Shown: one piece after another, positions 21,653 through 33,500 of the stretch
Position numbering within the stretch: position 1 is the first letter of the stretch
How the letters are laid out: each line of letters begins with the position of its first letter
NCBI GenBank assembly: GCA_030411725.1
Contig: MU839827.1
Coordinates: 3,169,027-3,233,026 of the forward strand
Direction of reading: 5' to 3'
Source of the DNA: Echria macrotheca
Taxonomy: Eukaryota; Ascomycota; Sordariomycetes; Sordariales; Schizotheciaceae
DNA: 64,000 nucleotides
Notes under the pieces: model-generated
What the model saw: the letters and a program-made list of their open reading frames with translations, nothing else
Database searches by the model: none
Told to the model about the DNA's origin: nothing
Made by a program: the position numbers and the translations under genes

Positions 21653-22810
21653 ATGCCTAAACCAAGTCGCAAACCAGAAAATCCCATCTCCGTCGCCGTC
21701 TCATCATGGCTCACGACGCTCCCCGAGTCTGATCAGAAACTCAATACACAGGAGCTGGTCTCGCTCGCGCCAAAACGATGGGTCGTGTACCCGCCCATGC
21801 TGCTCCTCCCCAGCGGCAGCTTCACCTCGGGCCCGTGGCCATCCCTGCTCGCTTCTCTTCCATCCGAACACACCGCCCGGCTATGGACCGCCCTCCTCGC
21901 CGCCGTCTCGACCAAGACCGTCGTCCTCACCCATCTGGCCGTCAACGAGGGGATCCCGCTGCATCTCCAACCCCCTGAACCTGAAGCTATCACCGCAGAA
22001 AAGGAAAACATCCTCCGCAGCCCGTCCTCCCTCCGTTTGCTGCATGGCGACTTCGGCCCGTCGGTGGCAGAAAACCCGGTCCCGTCGCAGGCAGACCTGG
22101 ATGCAGCCCTCTGGGTATCCACGCGCCAGAACGGGCTGACGCAGGTGTGGGCACCACGATGGACCATGTTCAGCCGGGGGAACGTCAAGGAGAAGGCCCG
22201 TCTGCTGGAGCAATTTCCTCCGAGTCCTTCCGACAAAAGCAAATGGGCCGTCGACCTGTACGCCGGCATTGGGTATTTCGTCTTCTCGTACGCGAGACTC
22301 GGCCTGCGCGTGCTCTGCTGGGAGCTGAACCCGTGGAGCGTCGAGGGGCTGGTCCGCGGGGCGAGGGCGAATGGGTTTTCCGTGCGGGTGGTTACCGATC
22401 TATTGTCATCTCCGAACGGATTCGCGGAGTGGGACGAGCAGATCATTGTCTTTCTGCAGGATAACGCGCATGCGGCGCCGACTGTTCAGAGTGTTCGGGC
22501 CGCTGGTGTGAAGCTGGAGGTGGTCCACGTCAACTGCGGCTTCCTGCCGTCGAGCAGCGGCAGTTGGCGGGCGGCCTGGGAGATCCAGAGGGGTTCCGGC
22601 CACGACGGATGGCTTCATCTGCACGAGAACGTGGGCGTGGCTGACATCGAGCGTCGCCGGGGCGAGATCCAAGGTCTGGTGGACCGTTGGTGCGACGGGC
22701 CGACGGGCGAGGCGAGAGTCGAGCACGTCGAGCGGGTCAAGACGTTTGCGCCGGGCGTGTGGCACTGCGTCTTTGATGTCTACGCCGGGGGCAAGAAACC
22801 CCCCTCTTAG
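21653..22810 (+). CDS. TRM12: tRNA wybutosine-synthesizing protein 2 (TYW2/Trm12)
   Basis: This is a single exon of 385 residues. The enzyme transfers the alpha-amino-alpha-carboxypropyl group of SAM to the tricyclic base of tRNA-Phe position 37 in wybutosine synthesis. Seen: the N-terminal TYW2 region KRWVVYPPMLLLPSGSF, then GLTQVWAPRWTMFSRGNVKE, where the family has a conserved R-x3-MFS-x-GN-x3-K motif. The SAM-binding motif I DLYAGIGYF starts at residue 201 and CWELNPWSVEGL follows. The C-terminal catalytic region is HVNCGFLPSSSGSW. The start at 21653 is the first ATG of the frame. The gene converges on the EF-hand gene with only 45 bases between stop codons. Confidence 0.92.
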   Translation: MPKPSRKPENPISVAVSSWLTTLPESDQKLNTQELVSLAPKRWVVYPPMLLLPSGSFTSGPWPSLLASLPSEHTARLWTALLAAVSTKTVVLTHLAVNEGIPLHLQPPEPEAITAEKENILRSPSSLRLLHGDFGPSVAENPVPSQADLDAALWVSTRQNGLTQVWAPRWTMFSRGNVKEKARLLEQFPPSPSDKSKWAVDLYAGIGYFVFSYARLGLRVLCWELNPWSVEGLVRGARANGFSVRVVTDLLSSPNGFAEWDEQIIVFLQDNAHAAPTVQSVRAAGVKLEVVHVNCGFLPSSSGSWRAAWEIQRGSGHDGWLHLHENVGVADIERRRGEIQGLVDRWCDGPTGEARVEHVERVKTFAPGVWHCVFDVYAGGKKPPS

Positions 22811-22855
22811 ACTCTTGTGTGTCTATGCATTATAAGGGGCCCGTCTAGTATCTAT

Positions 22856-23545
22856 CTAGTCCCGCCGGAACTTTGCTGGAATGTTCTCCTCGACAATCGT
22901 CTGTTTGTTGAGCTGTTCTAACCGCTCTGCCTCCTGTTCCATCTGCTCGTGCTTCTTGAAGTGTTCGATGTCTTCGGGGTGCGTGAGGTCTTCTAGTTTG
23001 GTGTTTTCATCGTGATATCTGTTGCCCGTACGTTAGCCACCCGAACGGACAGCAAGTAACCTAGGATATCAAACATACTTCTCCCAGTGATGTATCTCGT
23101 ACTCGTACTCGTCGTCGCCGTGGTGCCCCGGCCCGGTCCCCAAATCGGGCAGCGTCTGCTTCTTGACGTCGACAAAATGCACAAACTCGTCGCGCTCGAC
23201 GACGCCGTTGTGGTCCGTGTCGAGCAGGCCGAGCAGCTCGCGCACGATCTCGTCGCGGCGCAGCTGCGAGACCTGCTTGTTGGAGTCGTCCATCAGGCCG
23301 TACGTGCGCAGCATCTCCTGCGGCTCCCAGCGGCCGTCGCCGTCAAAGTCGTGCAGCGAGAAGAACGAGGCGGCGTCGAAACCCGTCGCGTGGTGCTCCT
23401 CGGCCATGTGCCGGTCCATCCAGCTCGCGTCGTCGCCGACCATCGGCCGTTGTGTGTGGCCGCTTGACCCGTGGTCGCCATGTGCCAAAACTACGTCTCC
23501 AATGCTTAGACTGGCCAGCGCCGCGGTTATGCGTCCCAGTCTCAT
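22856..23545 (-). CDS. secretory EF-hand protein (Ssp120/nucleobindin-like)
   Basis: Minus-strand exons 23545-23079 and 23018-22856 give 209 residues. An N-terminal signal peptide is likely (hydrophobic ITAALASLSIGDVVLAHG). Two canonical calcium loops are seen: DFDGDGRWEPQE (66-77) and DTDHNGVVERDE (109-120). After the join, KYHDENTKLEDL...HPEDIEHFKKHEQMEQEAE forms an acidic/coiled helical tail of the kind found in yeast Ssp120 and nucleobindins. These proteins work in the secretory pathway, Ssp120 with the cargo receptor Emp47. The intron is 23019-23078 (GTATGT...ACAG). There is no C-terminal HDEL. The tail-to-tail distance to TRM12 is 45 bases, so their 3' UTRs must overlap. Confidence 0.88.
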
Positions 23546-26500
23546 GGCGGCAGTTGATGGCGAGAAAAAAAACGGGAGGTTCCGTGTGTCGTCGGCGCGC
23601 TGGTGGGATATCTCGGCTCCTCGGATGTGTGCGATCGGATCAGATCGGACGGTTGGAGACGCGCGGCGATAATAGTCGGACGATGGCGATTGAGAGATTA
23701 ATCTGCGGTTCTATAATGTGGTGTGTCTTGTCGTCATCAGGAGGATTTTGCCATTGACCGTGGGCGCGTAGTTGGCACGTTGGTAAGCTGTAGCTGTCGG
23801 CAAATGTGTTTTTGTTGGACGCTGATTCCCCAGTGTTTCGGTAAATGGTAGCGTAGCCTGCAGAGTGGACCGCATTGGCTGCCCATAATGCTACGCTCTG
23901 TCGTTGAATGCTGTGGCATGTGCTCGACCTATATGAATCTCACCTCAGCGCTTGTGAAAGCGATGTGTTATTCATGGGTGCATCAGTTATTCGTCAACAT
24001 ATCACTGGTCTCATCTCGGTATCCGTACGTCAAGCCATACGGATACTCTATTTTCTTTCCTGCCAATCTTGGGAAGGCGTCTGAACGACTGCTTCTGATG
24101 CAGTCAATCAACCTCGAAGTCATAGCTGCAAGCCTCGAGATGCGATTTGTTAAAAACCTCCGGATACCGATGATCTCTCGCGCAGAAAATACCCACCAAG
24201 CACTGACAGACCCTGGAAATCGTCCATGCTGCCCACGTCCATATCTTTGACACTTTGGGTTTGGCCTGCTGGTCCCAGGCAGTCCCCCACGCCGTCTTCA
24301 CGTGCAAGTGTTGACGTTGAAGATCCCATCAGGCTGCATCCCGCGCCGGACCGCAGCTTCATGACGCCAACTGTCCGGGTCTGTGAGTCCAGAGTAAACC
24401 GTAGCTTCATCTCCCGCTCCCGTTCCCGAGCCCTCGGCCGAGGCGTACATGAACCATTACCCAAAATTACACACACACACATTGGAACCAGAAATGTTCC
24501 AGAAGACGCGGGCCCGTCTCACGGGAAGATCTGCGATCCCTCGACGAGTTCAGCCGAGATTTCGTCTCTCTCGTTTGTGCCTCTTGATCAATGTGAACCA
24601 GACGCCACATGGGCGCTGCAATAATTAATGCCTCTGTAGTCTGTGGTCAGTCGGTCTGGTCATATCTCATTTTGCGCTCGCATTGGAGGAAGAGAGCAAC
24701 AAGGTCTGAGCAGCAGCGAACAGAGTTGGCCCAAAACCTTCCCTTACATTAGCTCACCTGCCGCATTTGGCATTTTTGCGCGGCCTAGCTCGTCCCCGAT
24801 GCCGCATTTCCTGCGCAGGCCCCCGCCTCACTCACCCACTCTCTTCGTCATGCCACATGCCATCGTCTTTCACTTATTCTTTGTGCTTTTCTTTCCCAAT
24901 AAATTTTACCCGATCTTCCGGGCAATCATGTTGCTTCAGGTTCTGCATCATCAGTTTTCTATAGCCGGGTAACCCGCTGCACCAAACTCCCACTTTAAAA
25001 CCGGGACCACGTCTTCTCATTGCTTGTGATAGCCGCAGCCGCCGCCGCACGCTGCCAGCAAAGCAAGCAAACCAGTAGCTTACGTTGGCATGGTTTGCAT
25101 GAACCGCCACATCATCGCTTTCAAAGACCAAGACCCCCTTTGCCCTTTTTTCATTTTCTCCCTTTTCTTCTTGCACACCCACACACACACACACACTTTC
25201 TCACACATATTTGTGTTTCTCTTTTCCTTTTTGTCATACCTCGTTTCCCCTCTCTCCTCTGGACGGCCTGCCACTGGCCGACTCACCATCAATGCAGTGT
25301 TGCATAATGCATACTACTCAACAGGATCATGCCGGATTCACGGTGTACGGGACGGGACATGGCAGCAAGAGCGGCACTTTGCTGAGGAATGCGAGGCAGA
25401 ATGGATGAGGCCAGGCGGCGGAGTTGCTGTCTCCGGACGGGTTGGATGCCCAGAGAAAGAGGGGGTTCATCGACGGCGGTTGGGATTTATTTCATTGGGG
25501 ACCTAGGAGGGCCGGGCATGTGGTCGACACCAACAACTCATCGCCAGTTGTTAAGGCTAGGGTCGTGGGCTTTACCGGAAGGCGCTGGGTACTGGGATCG
25601 ACTGGGGCGGACGTGAGAGTGGACTCGACCTGGTTGGAGCGGATCACGAACAAGACGTATTTGACTGGGATGGGGAACGATGGGCCAGAGGCAGACATCA
25701 ACGAACCGACTCGAATCTACGACAAAGGGGTATGGGTGACGACAGCAACTTGGATGGAATCCGGCATGGCAAGAGGGGGACTAAGGATGTTTGGGGACCG
25801 CTACTAAGGCTTGCTGGATCAACGATCTTTGGCTCGGGTCGTGAACGCGACGGCATCAACTCTACAGCTCGCCGAACGACCGACTCCTCATCCGACTTGC
25901 GGTTTAGGGTCCTCACTGTGGTAGACCGATATCGACGGGGGAGACTGGGTCGTTACGGCGACGGTATCGGCCATGACAGGCCACGCCATAGTCGTCCACT
26001 CACCTCCTCGCTGTCCAGGCCCAGCTCGACGCTGTACGACATTGACGGGATAACACCGCAACCAGGTGACACAACATGTTTCGGAACCCACGATACGAGC
26101 CTACTCACAGGAAACAGTTTGTTGAGGGGCGGCGCCATTGGGATTCGAGATGGAGTGTCAGCATCTACCCGCCCGATGGTTGATCACCGCCGACCGATTT
26201 ACGGCGACACAGCACGAGATGTTAAGGGATGGACGTAAACCGTTGATGAGGTCTGGACTCTCGATGTCGAAGCCACAGCCTTCCCTCCCGATGTTTCACG
26301 ACCACATGCGACGGCCGGCAAGACACAGTCAGGACGTAACACAACAGGTCACACACGAATCCTGAATAGGGCCGAAGGTGTGGGGAAGCAGCCCGACTGA
26401 ACACAAAGAGCCGACCGCCATGTTCATCTCTCTCCCTTGGACACACCGTCAGGCACCTTTGCCTCCAGCAGTCTGTCCATCTCAACCATCACATCCCGCG

Positions 26501-28997
26501 GTGGAGTGTCTACCCATTATCGGACTGCCGCCGAGGAGGGTCCACCGTCGGTTTACCTACGCACCAACTATCAACTTCAGAGTTCGCCTGACCTATCTCG
26601 ACCAGTTCCCACAAGCTATCGGCACAGACCTATCCCGCCGTGTCGATTAGACCAAGTATTGGTATCCTCAACACCCAAACCATCGCGAGCATGACGACGG
26701 CAACCACCTAGAGGGTACAAAAAAACGGTACAGCATTGGGGGAGAGGGGTCATAGGGTTCGCAGAAATGGCACTAGGTCCACTACTCGGGCGCTTCCACC
26801 ATGTTCCTCTTGATCCCGATCGAACCATCGATAACATCTCGAGGGAACGATGCAACCCCGATCACCGCAGATTCATGATCGCAGTACCACCTCGCCCTGG
26901 TCTTCGCAGTCAGGATCACCACCCGGCGATGTCGAGGACAGTGTGGACATGATAACGATGATACCGTCTTATTGCGAAGTGTGTCCTCTCACGCAGCTCT
27001 TCCCTCCGGTCAGAGGGAGGGAGGGAGAATCGCGCGGTGCGTTGGATACATACGCGGTGTTGGTTTCTACACACTGCGAACCTCTAAGGAAGTGAGGAAG
27101 AGAGTTCAACCATGGACTCACTCACCCACCCATCAACCCAGCCACTCAACTCAACTCGTCTTCCTATTACAAATTATCAAGACGGTCTCAGCGGCTTCCA
27201 GCGCCCCCTTCCTCGAATCTTTGCTGTTCCACACATACTCCGCACCAGCCGATCCTAACTTGCCCCCCGATGGATATAGACCGCACAATCGAGCCCCCCC
27301 CCCCTCGTTTTGTTTCGTCGAATGATCCACCCGAGAAAGGTGTCGCCGGTAGAGCAGAGCTTTCAACAGTTCAGGGGGGGGGGGGGGGGGGATAGACTCC
27401 AAGACGAGAAACAAACTACAGAAACGCCGCCAGGTCATGAGCCGATCGATTGATCGTAAGGAACGACACGAAGCCCGGTGGCTCCCTCCCTACCTAGCAA
27501 GCAAGTGATCGAGAATGTTTTGGTTTCACAAGCAAGGAGAAAGAGAAAGCTAAAGATGTCACGATCACGGTCCGAGTCTTCCACTATCAACCACGGGTCG
27601 GATGGATGGATGGCTGGGTACGAGGCTGGAGGGCAGGCGGCGGGCGAATGTTTATCACGACACCACCACCACCACCACATCAATCTCCAACTCAGCGATC
27701 ACACAAGACACAAAGTTCCAAATAAAATCAGCATTGGACTATGAAAAATTGGAAAAAAGCCAATAGGTAATTAAATTAATTATACACAGAGTTTGAGCAA
27801 AAACTTGGGCAAAAAAAAGCTGGAAGGAAGTCCTTCCAACCTTTCTCCCCTTTTTGTTCAACACATGTTTCCTTTTTTTCCCAAGGAAACGTCTCTCTTT
27901 CCCATCAATCCCGTTTTTCCTCTCCGCCTTCTTCCAATCCCATTATCCCTCCCTGCTTCTTCGAACGAGAAAAATCGCGTTTTTCCTTGTGTGTGTGTGT
28001 GTGCGTGTTCCCATCATTCCATCGTGATTTTTTTCCTCATCTGGTGTGGTCCCCCATCCTTCCACACCTCCAGACCAGATAACCCAAAAACTCATAACAA
28101 CACCCTCAAACCCTTTCCCCTCGAGCGGTATCATAAGCCACCGCCGTGTCATGTATGTTTCCGAGAGGGGAAAGGAGAGGTAGAAGAAGAGCGAGAAAAA
28201 CAAAACATGACCGCGGCCGTTCAGATCAGAACATCATCATAAAACAAAACAAGGGAATCCTCTTTTTTCCCAAAGAGGCAAGTGTGTGTGAGAGAAAAGA
28301 AGGGATGTCAATGTGATTGTTGCCATCCTGGCTTCTCTTTCTCCCTCTCCCTTTCTCTGTTCCCTTCCCTAACCCTTTTTTTCTTTTCTCTCTCTCATCA
28401 AAAGCATGATATGCAAAACACAATCAACAACCACCCACCTCCGCTCCCTAAGGCGGACAATATGCAGTTCCTGCCCAACCCGCCCACGAACTGCCGCCGC
28501 CCTATGCCAGTTGGGTATATACAACAGAATTTCGTCATTCCCGCCTTCGGTGCCCCGCCCTTATCCAAAAAAGCAAGAGAAAAAAAGAAATAACAAGAGA
28601 ATAAAACACGGGGGGTTCATTGATTGAAACCATCGAGGACTCTTCCGAGCCCAAACGCGAAAACCGAGATTCTCGATCAGTCGCCGGCGTGTTTTCCGAC
28701 AATCATGACGGAAGACGAGGAGAAAAATGCAAATGTGTTGATACACGGGTCTGCCTCGAAAGACAAACCCGAAGGGTCCCGGATGACGGGGGGTATTGGT
28801 GATGATGACGACATTAATGGTACCATGATGATGCACGAAGAAAGACTCCAGACTCCAGCGGGAGACGGCCGAGACGCCGATGAACCGAAACGTTGACGAG
28901 CAGCGGGAAAACGCAGTATCCCTAGAGTTACACGGACACCGCATGCCGGGCAAGAAAGCTAGCGTGCGGCGCCGAAAAAGGAACCCAGACACGACTA
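23546..28997. other. 5.4-kb stretch without a supportable gene
   Basis: This runs from the EF-hand gene start to the stop of the C2H2 regulator. The first 200 bases should be the EF-hand promoter. Several dinucleotide and trinucleotide tracts occur: CA near 25181-25196, CAC near 27661-27678, TG near 27987-28004, GGAT near 27600-27613. There is a 17-G run near 27374-27390 and long T/C-rich tracts at 28326-28400. ORFs of up to 168 codons at 25.4-26.2 kb overlap on different frames and show no domain or motif. The part nearest 28997 is probably the 3' UTR of the regulator. Confidence 0.5.
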
Positions 28998-30531
28998 TTA
29001 CATATTCGCAATTCGGTCGCTGGGAAGTTGCATCGAGGGGTCGGCATATTCGATCTTGGGTCCGTCCCAGTCATAGACCGAGGGGCCGTAGCCAGGCAGC
29101 TCAATCGTGACTGGAGGCTGGTAGGCAACGCCGTTGTACCACTGTTGCGTCTCAGCTTGGCCGTGCTGCTGAGCATACGGCTCTGGGACTGCTTGTGGTT
29201 GCTGCTGTGGCGGCTGTTGTACGGCTGGCGGTTGGGTAGGCGGGCTGATGACGGGCTGTTGCGAGGCAATCTGGCCTTGATAGTTCACCACCTGTGGTTG
29301 CTGTTGTTCAACAGGGCTCGCGGTATGGAGCGCATATGTTGCTGCTTGGGCCGTCGGCGCATGAGTGTAGAAGCCATCTTGAGCCGCCGGGCTTCTCCCA
29401 GAGGAGGGCGAGTACGGACTCGGGCTGCTGTGGAGGCTCCCGGAGAGGCCAGGAGCAGAAGAGTACGGAGGCATCTCGAGTGGGAGCCTCTCCACGCCTT
29501 GGCGTGGAGCTTGCTGGTACTGCGGGTGCATCTGCGCGTTCGCCGGATGGGTGTTGGTGTTCATCGTCGCCACGCCGGGGTTGTTCTGCTCGGGAACAAA
29601 GTAACCCTGGGGCAGGCTGGCGGTCCGCTGGAGCATGTGGACACCTGGGTGCTGCTGCTGCGGCTGCTCGTGGGGTGCCATGGGTGCTTGGTGCTGGGGC
29701 ATGCCGGGATACTCGTGCGCTCCGTCGCCGGACATGCTGTGTCGGTGGTTGTACGGTTGCCCTGACATGCTGTGCCGGTGCTGGTACGGTTGCTGGACGT
29801 TGTAGCCGTTCATGTGGTGGCCAAAGTCGGCAAAGGTCGCGGCGCGGGGAAGGTTAACCATGGACATGGGCCATTGCATCACGACGCTCTTCGGGGTCGC
29901 CGGGGAACCCTCGCTACCCGTCTCGGACATGGATTCCTCCATGTCTTGGGAGTGGATTCCGCGCTGGTGAGAACGTCTTTGGTGCTTCACCATGGTTGTC
30001 TTTCGACAGAAGCTGCCACGAGAGAAGGATGTCAGTGCCGCATCGCGGGGATCATTCTTTTCTGGCCTTACGATTTAGTACATCCACTGTGGGCGCACTT
30101 GTATGGGCGCTTGCCTGTGTGGATTCGGCGGTGTCTGGCGAGACTCGAGGACTGTCTTCAAGTCAGTACGGTGCGGTCCTGATATGTGCATATATACTGA
30201 CGTCTGAAAAGCGCTTGCCGCAGCCATTGTGTTGGCACTGGTGCGGCTTCTCGCCCGTGTGTGTCCTTGTGTGGACTGTCAACGCGCTCCTTTGGATGAA
30301 GCTCTTGCCGCATCCCGAGTGGTTGCACGCATAGGGGCGCTCGTTGGTGTGGATTCGGTAGTGGCGTTGGAGGTCTGACTTGCGGTTGAAGCTCTGTTCG
30401 CCGTGTCAGCGATATATACGATGGGGCCAGCGGCGACCGTCAGCGACGCGACGCACCTTGCCACACTTGGACCAGTCGCACGCAAAAGGGCGAGAGGTGG
30501 GCTCGTTGTCAACAAGCTCAAGGAGTTCCAT
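28998..30531 (-). CDS. C2H2 zinc-finger transcription factor with four fingers
   Basis: Minus-strand exons 30531-30457, 30393-30202, 30151-30072 and 30012-28998 encode 453 residues. Four consecutive C2H2 fingers fill residues 16-131. Each has the C-x4-C form, starting FACDWSKCGK, YACNHSGCGK, HQCQHNGCGK and YKCAHSGCTK, with TGEKP/TGKRP linkers. The protein therefore binds DNA in the nucleus. The rest is low complexity: Gln/Pro/His-rich with twin RHSMSG stretches, the usual activator or repressor surface. All three introns cut inside fingers (1, 3 and 4), so splicing is needed for any functional finger array. The N terminus MELLELVDNEPTSRPF is highly regular, and orthologues with this opening are widespread in ascomycetes, but I cannot name the regulon. 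It is flanked on both sides by long gene-free DNA. Confidence 0.93.
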
Positions 30532-33500
30532 AGTGCTCCTTGGTGTCCGTCGACGTGTCGGTGATCTTGATGTTTGTTACTGGGGAGGGAGTCCGGGTCG
30601 GTACGGTTCGGGACGTGCGGGTCGGACGTGCACGTTGCTTTCTTCTTATACACTCAGTCGAGCTTCACCCGTGGGCAGGCCCCCTGTCAGCGATGCGGAG
30701 ATGGGGCAGGGTGCCCTGATCATGGACAGTGCCGGGGTGCTGAGGCCCGGAAGGACAGGCCACCGGCGACTCGTGGCAAGTGCTGAAGAAGACAGGGGCC
30801 GGGGTCGCTGGTGCTCGCCGGGGTGTGGGAACCAGGGAGTAACCCCCCAAGCCTGATCTCCTCAATGCGACCGGGCTATGCTGATTCGCGCGACGGCTCC
30901 AGACAGAGAGAGGCCGAACAGAGCTGGTCCAGAGTGCTTGCTGCTCGAACCTCGAAGTGGCCCAGGACTGACCGTGGGCAGACCGAGAGCTTTTGAGCCT
31001 CAAACTTGGTGGAACTGGGGAAGCAGTGCATACAACTTTTGCCGATCGGCTCCGAAACAAAGTTGGCGCCGAGAGAGACGAGCAACGAAGCTAGAGTTAT
31101 CGACGCCGCCTCGCGCTGTGTCGTCCTGGCAATGGGCACAGCTTGGGCCCGTTAGTAAAATAAAAGATGCTAGTGACGCGCTGCGCGAGATGAAGGATGA
31201 CGGCAGCAATACGACTTGCGACGAGCAGAGCCTGCTGTATGATGTGTCTGGGAGGTAAGGAACTCTTATGAAGAAGCGCTGCAGACACGCGCCGGTGCAC
31301 CGAGCTAACCAAGCGTCCGCCCGCACAGGCACCAAAAAAATTGATGATGAGATGATCGCGAGAGGGGCCAATGTTGAACACCAGCCATGAGGGGAAGCTG
31401 CAGGACACAGAAGAGAGAAGCCGTCCGTACCTCTGGGCACGCCGCTGAAGGACGCAGCTAGTTCGGCAGGTGCAGTTTGGAAGTCCAAGAGTCGAGGGCC
31501 TACGTTTCCGAAACAAGCAGCATAATCATGGAGGGCAGTAACCTGGGGCGGCCTGATGGGGGGGAGGTGTGGACCATGGGGGGGTGGACCACGCTCAGGA
31601 ACACACCACGCGGATCGTCGAAAGCTTCTGGGCCGGCCGCTGCGGTTCCTGGGATGCAGGTTCGTTGCACACGCAGCCTGTTGGCCCTTTTACCTAAGAG
31701 CTTTTGTGGCCGAGTGCCGAATCCAGGACCAGGGGGACGTGCTCGTCGAAGCTGGCTATCGTCTTGTGTCGACGGGCGATTGTACCCGCTGTCGAGCAAG
31801 TCTTTCTCTGATCTGGGTTTGGCCGCGCGATGGGGCGATTCAGAGCTGCGCGAAAGCCAAATCGGCGCGGCGGATTGGGGTGACTGATCAGAAATCGGAA
31901 TCCGGGGAGCCAGGTGCCTTTTGTGAGTCGCCCAACGTCCACGGCGGCGGAGAAAAAAGCAATGGGCTAGCTCCGGGATCTCGACACCCTGCGGATGTGG
32001 TTGCTTCTTCTGGGCGGGTCCTGTCTTTCTTTGCTTTCTCGCGGGTCCGACTTCCAGAGAGAAAAGCTCCGGCCGAGATGCCCCGAGACAAGAGCCGCTC
32101 CCAAGTAGTCGAGAGGATAGGGGGCTGCGATATCACAAGCTGCGGAGGTGACACAAAGTTGTGCCCTGCGTGCGTGCTACTCCTCCCGCTCCCCAGATCT
32201 AGTGACCTGGGTTGGACGGCTGGGGATACCACGTTGTTCTGCTGTCCAGGCACAAGAGCTGTGTCTGGCGTCGAGGACGGCGCTGCTGCTACTGCTGCTG
32301 CTGCAAGTGCGAAGTCGCAACGGGATGCCCAGGAGTTGAGATGCAGCTCTGGGTTGGGTGTGGAGGTGACGCTCGAGCACTTGGTGGCGGAAGAAGGGTC
32401 ATAAAAATAAGCCGCGCAGCCGAGAGTGTAAAGGCGACTATAGTGTACAGGATGCCAGGAGCTCGATCTCGGCCCTTGGTCTGTTGAGTTGCGTCCGGTA
32501 TGGAGAAAGCCGCAGGAGGACAAGCTACAAATCCAACCGGTGATGCGACCTGCAGATTCTCTCACGCAGGCCCCGACGCGAGGGTGATGTGTATCGGGTA
32601 GAGTATATACACGAGAGAGAAAGAGAGAGAGGGGGTGAGAAAGGTCATCAGATGTCTGGCAAAGGCAATTGACCGGGCCGACCGTCTCAATTGGGGCGGG
32701 ATAGCCAACTTTGAGGGCAAAAAGGAAGTTCCCGTGGCCTTGGAGAACCCGATATGTATCTTGGAGGAGGGGGGGGGGAGGGAAGCCACCTGGGGAAAGA
32801 GCGTACCTGAGGCAGATCGAGGCAGGAGGGCCTGCTATCGACACCAGTCTGCGATGACGAGAACGCGGAAGTGTGTCGACAAGGCACCCATGACGCTAAC
32901 TTCCTCTGGGGTAGGGTCTCGAACGGGTTGGGGATTTTGTCGAGAAAAGCAGAGCCAAGAGCCACCCCTCCCCCGGATGATCGTGTTCTCTGCCCCAGCT
33001 CCAGCCGTGTCCACAACCACCGACCGCGGTTTTTCCCCCAAGCTTAGCTCGAAGAGGCAAGTGACCCTGCAGGTGATGTGTGTCAATAACTATCAGCGGC
33101 GCAGAGCGAAAAGCCACCCAGGATTTCAGTCCACTGCAGATCGATTTGCACGAAGGCAAGCTGACCTGCTGAGTAAATTATCGTTGAAAAATATGCTTCT
33201 GTTTATCTGTAGTGTAAACCATTGCGTGTATTGAACAGATCTCTTACCAGCCCTGCTAGTTTCTGCGTATTGACAGTGCTACATCCCGTGCCGTCGAGTT
33301 TTCGTCCGGCTTTGAAATTTCATGCAAAGTCTGAAATTTCGACTGTCCACACCAGGAGCTTTACCAATCACGTCCGCAGCGAGCGCCCAAGAGGGAAAGG
33401 AGCTGTCCCTGAGCAGCTAGTGTAGGGTACCCGCGTCGACAGACAGCAACCATGAACTTGTCGCAAATTGAAATTGGCCTGGCAGTTGACGGGTCCTTCC

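Noticed and set aside
25424..26238. two overlapping ORFs of 127 and 168 codons
   Set aside because: They are in different frames with no conserved motif and no plausible intron joining them.
31556..32404. 282-codon ORF in the gene-free region
   Set aside because: It overlaps a 318-codon ORF on the other strand. Composition is random (high Cys, Arg, Gly) and there is no motif.
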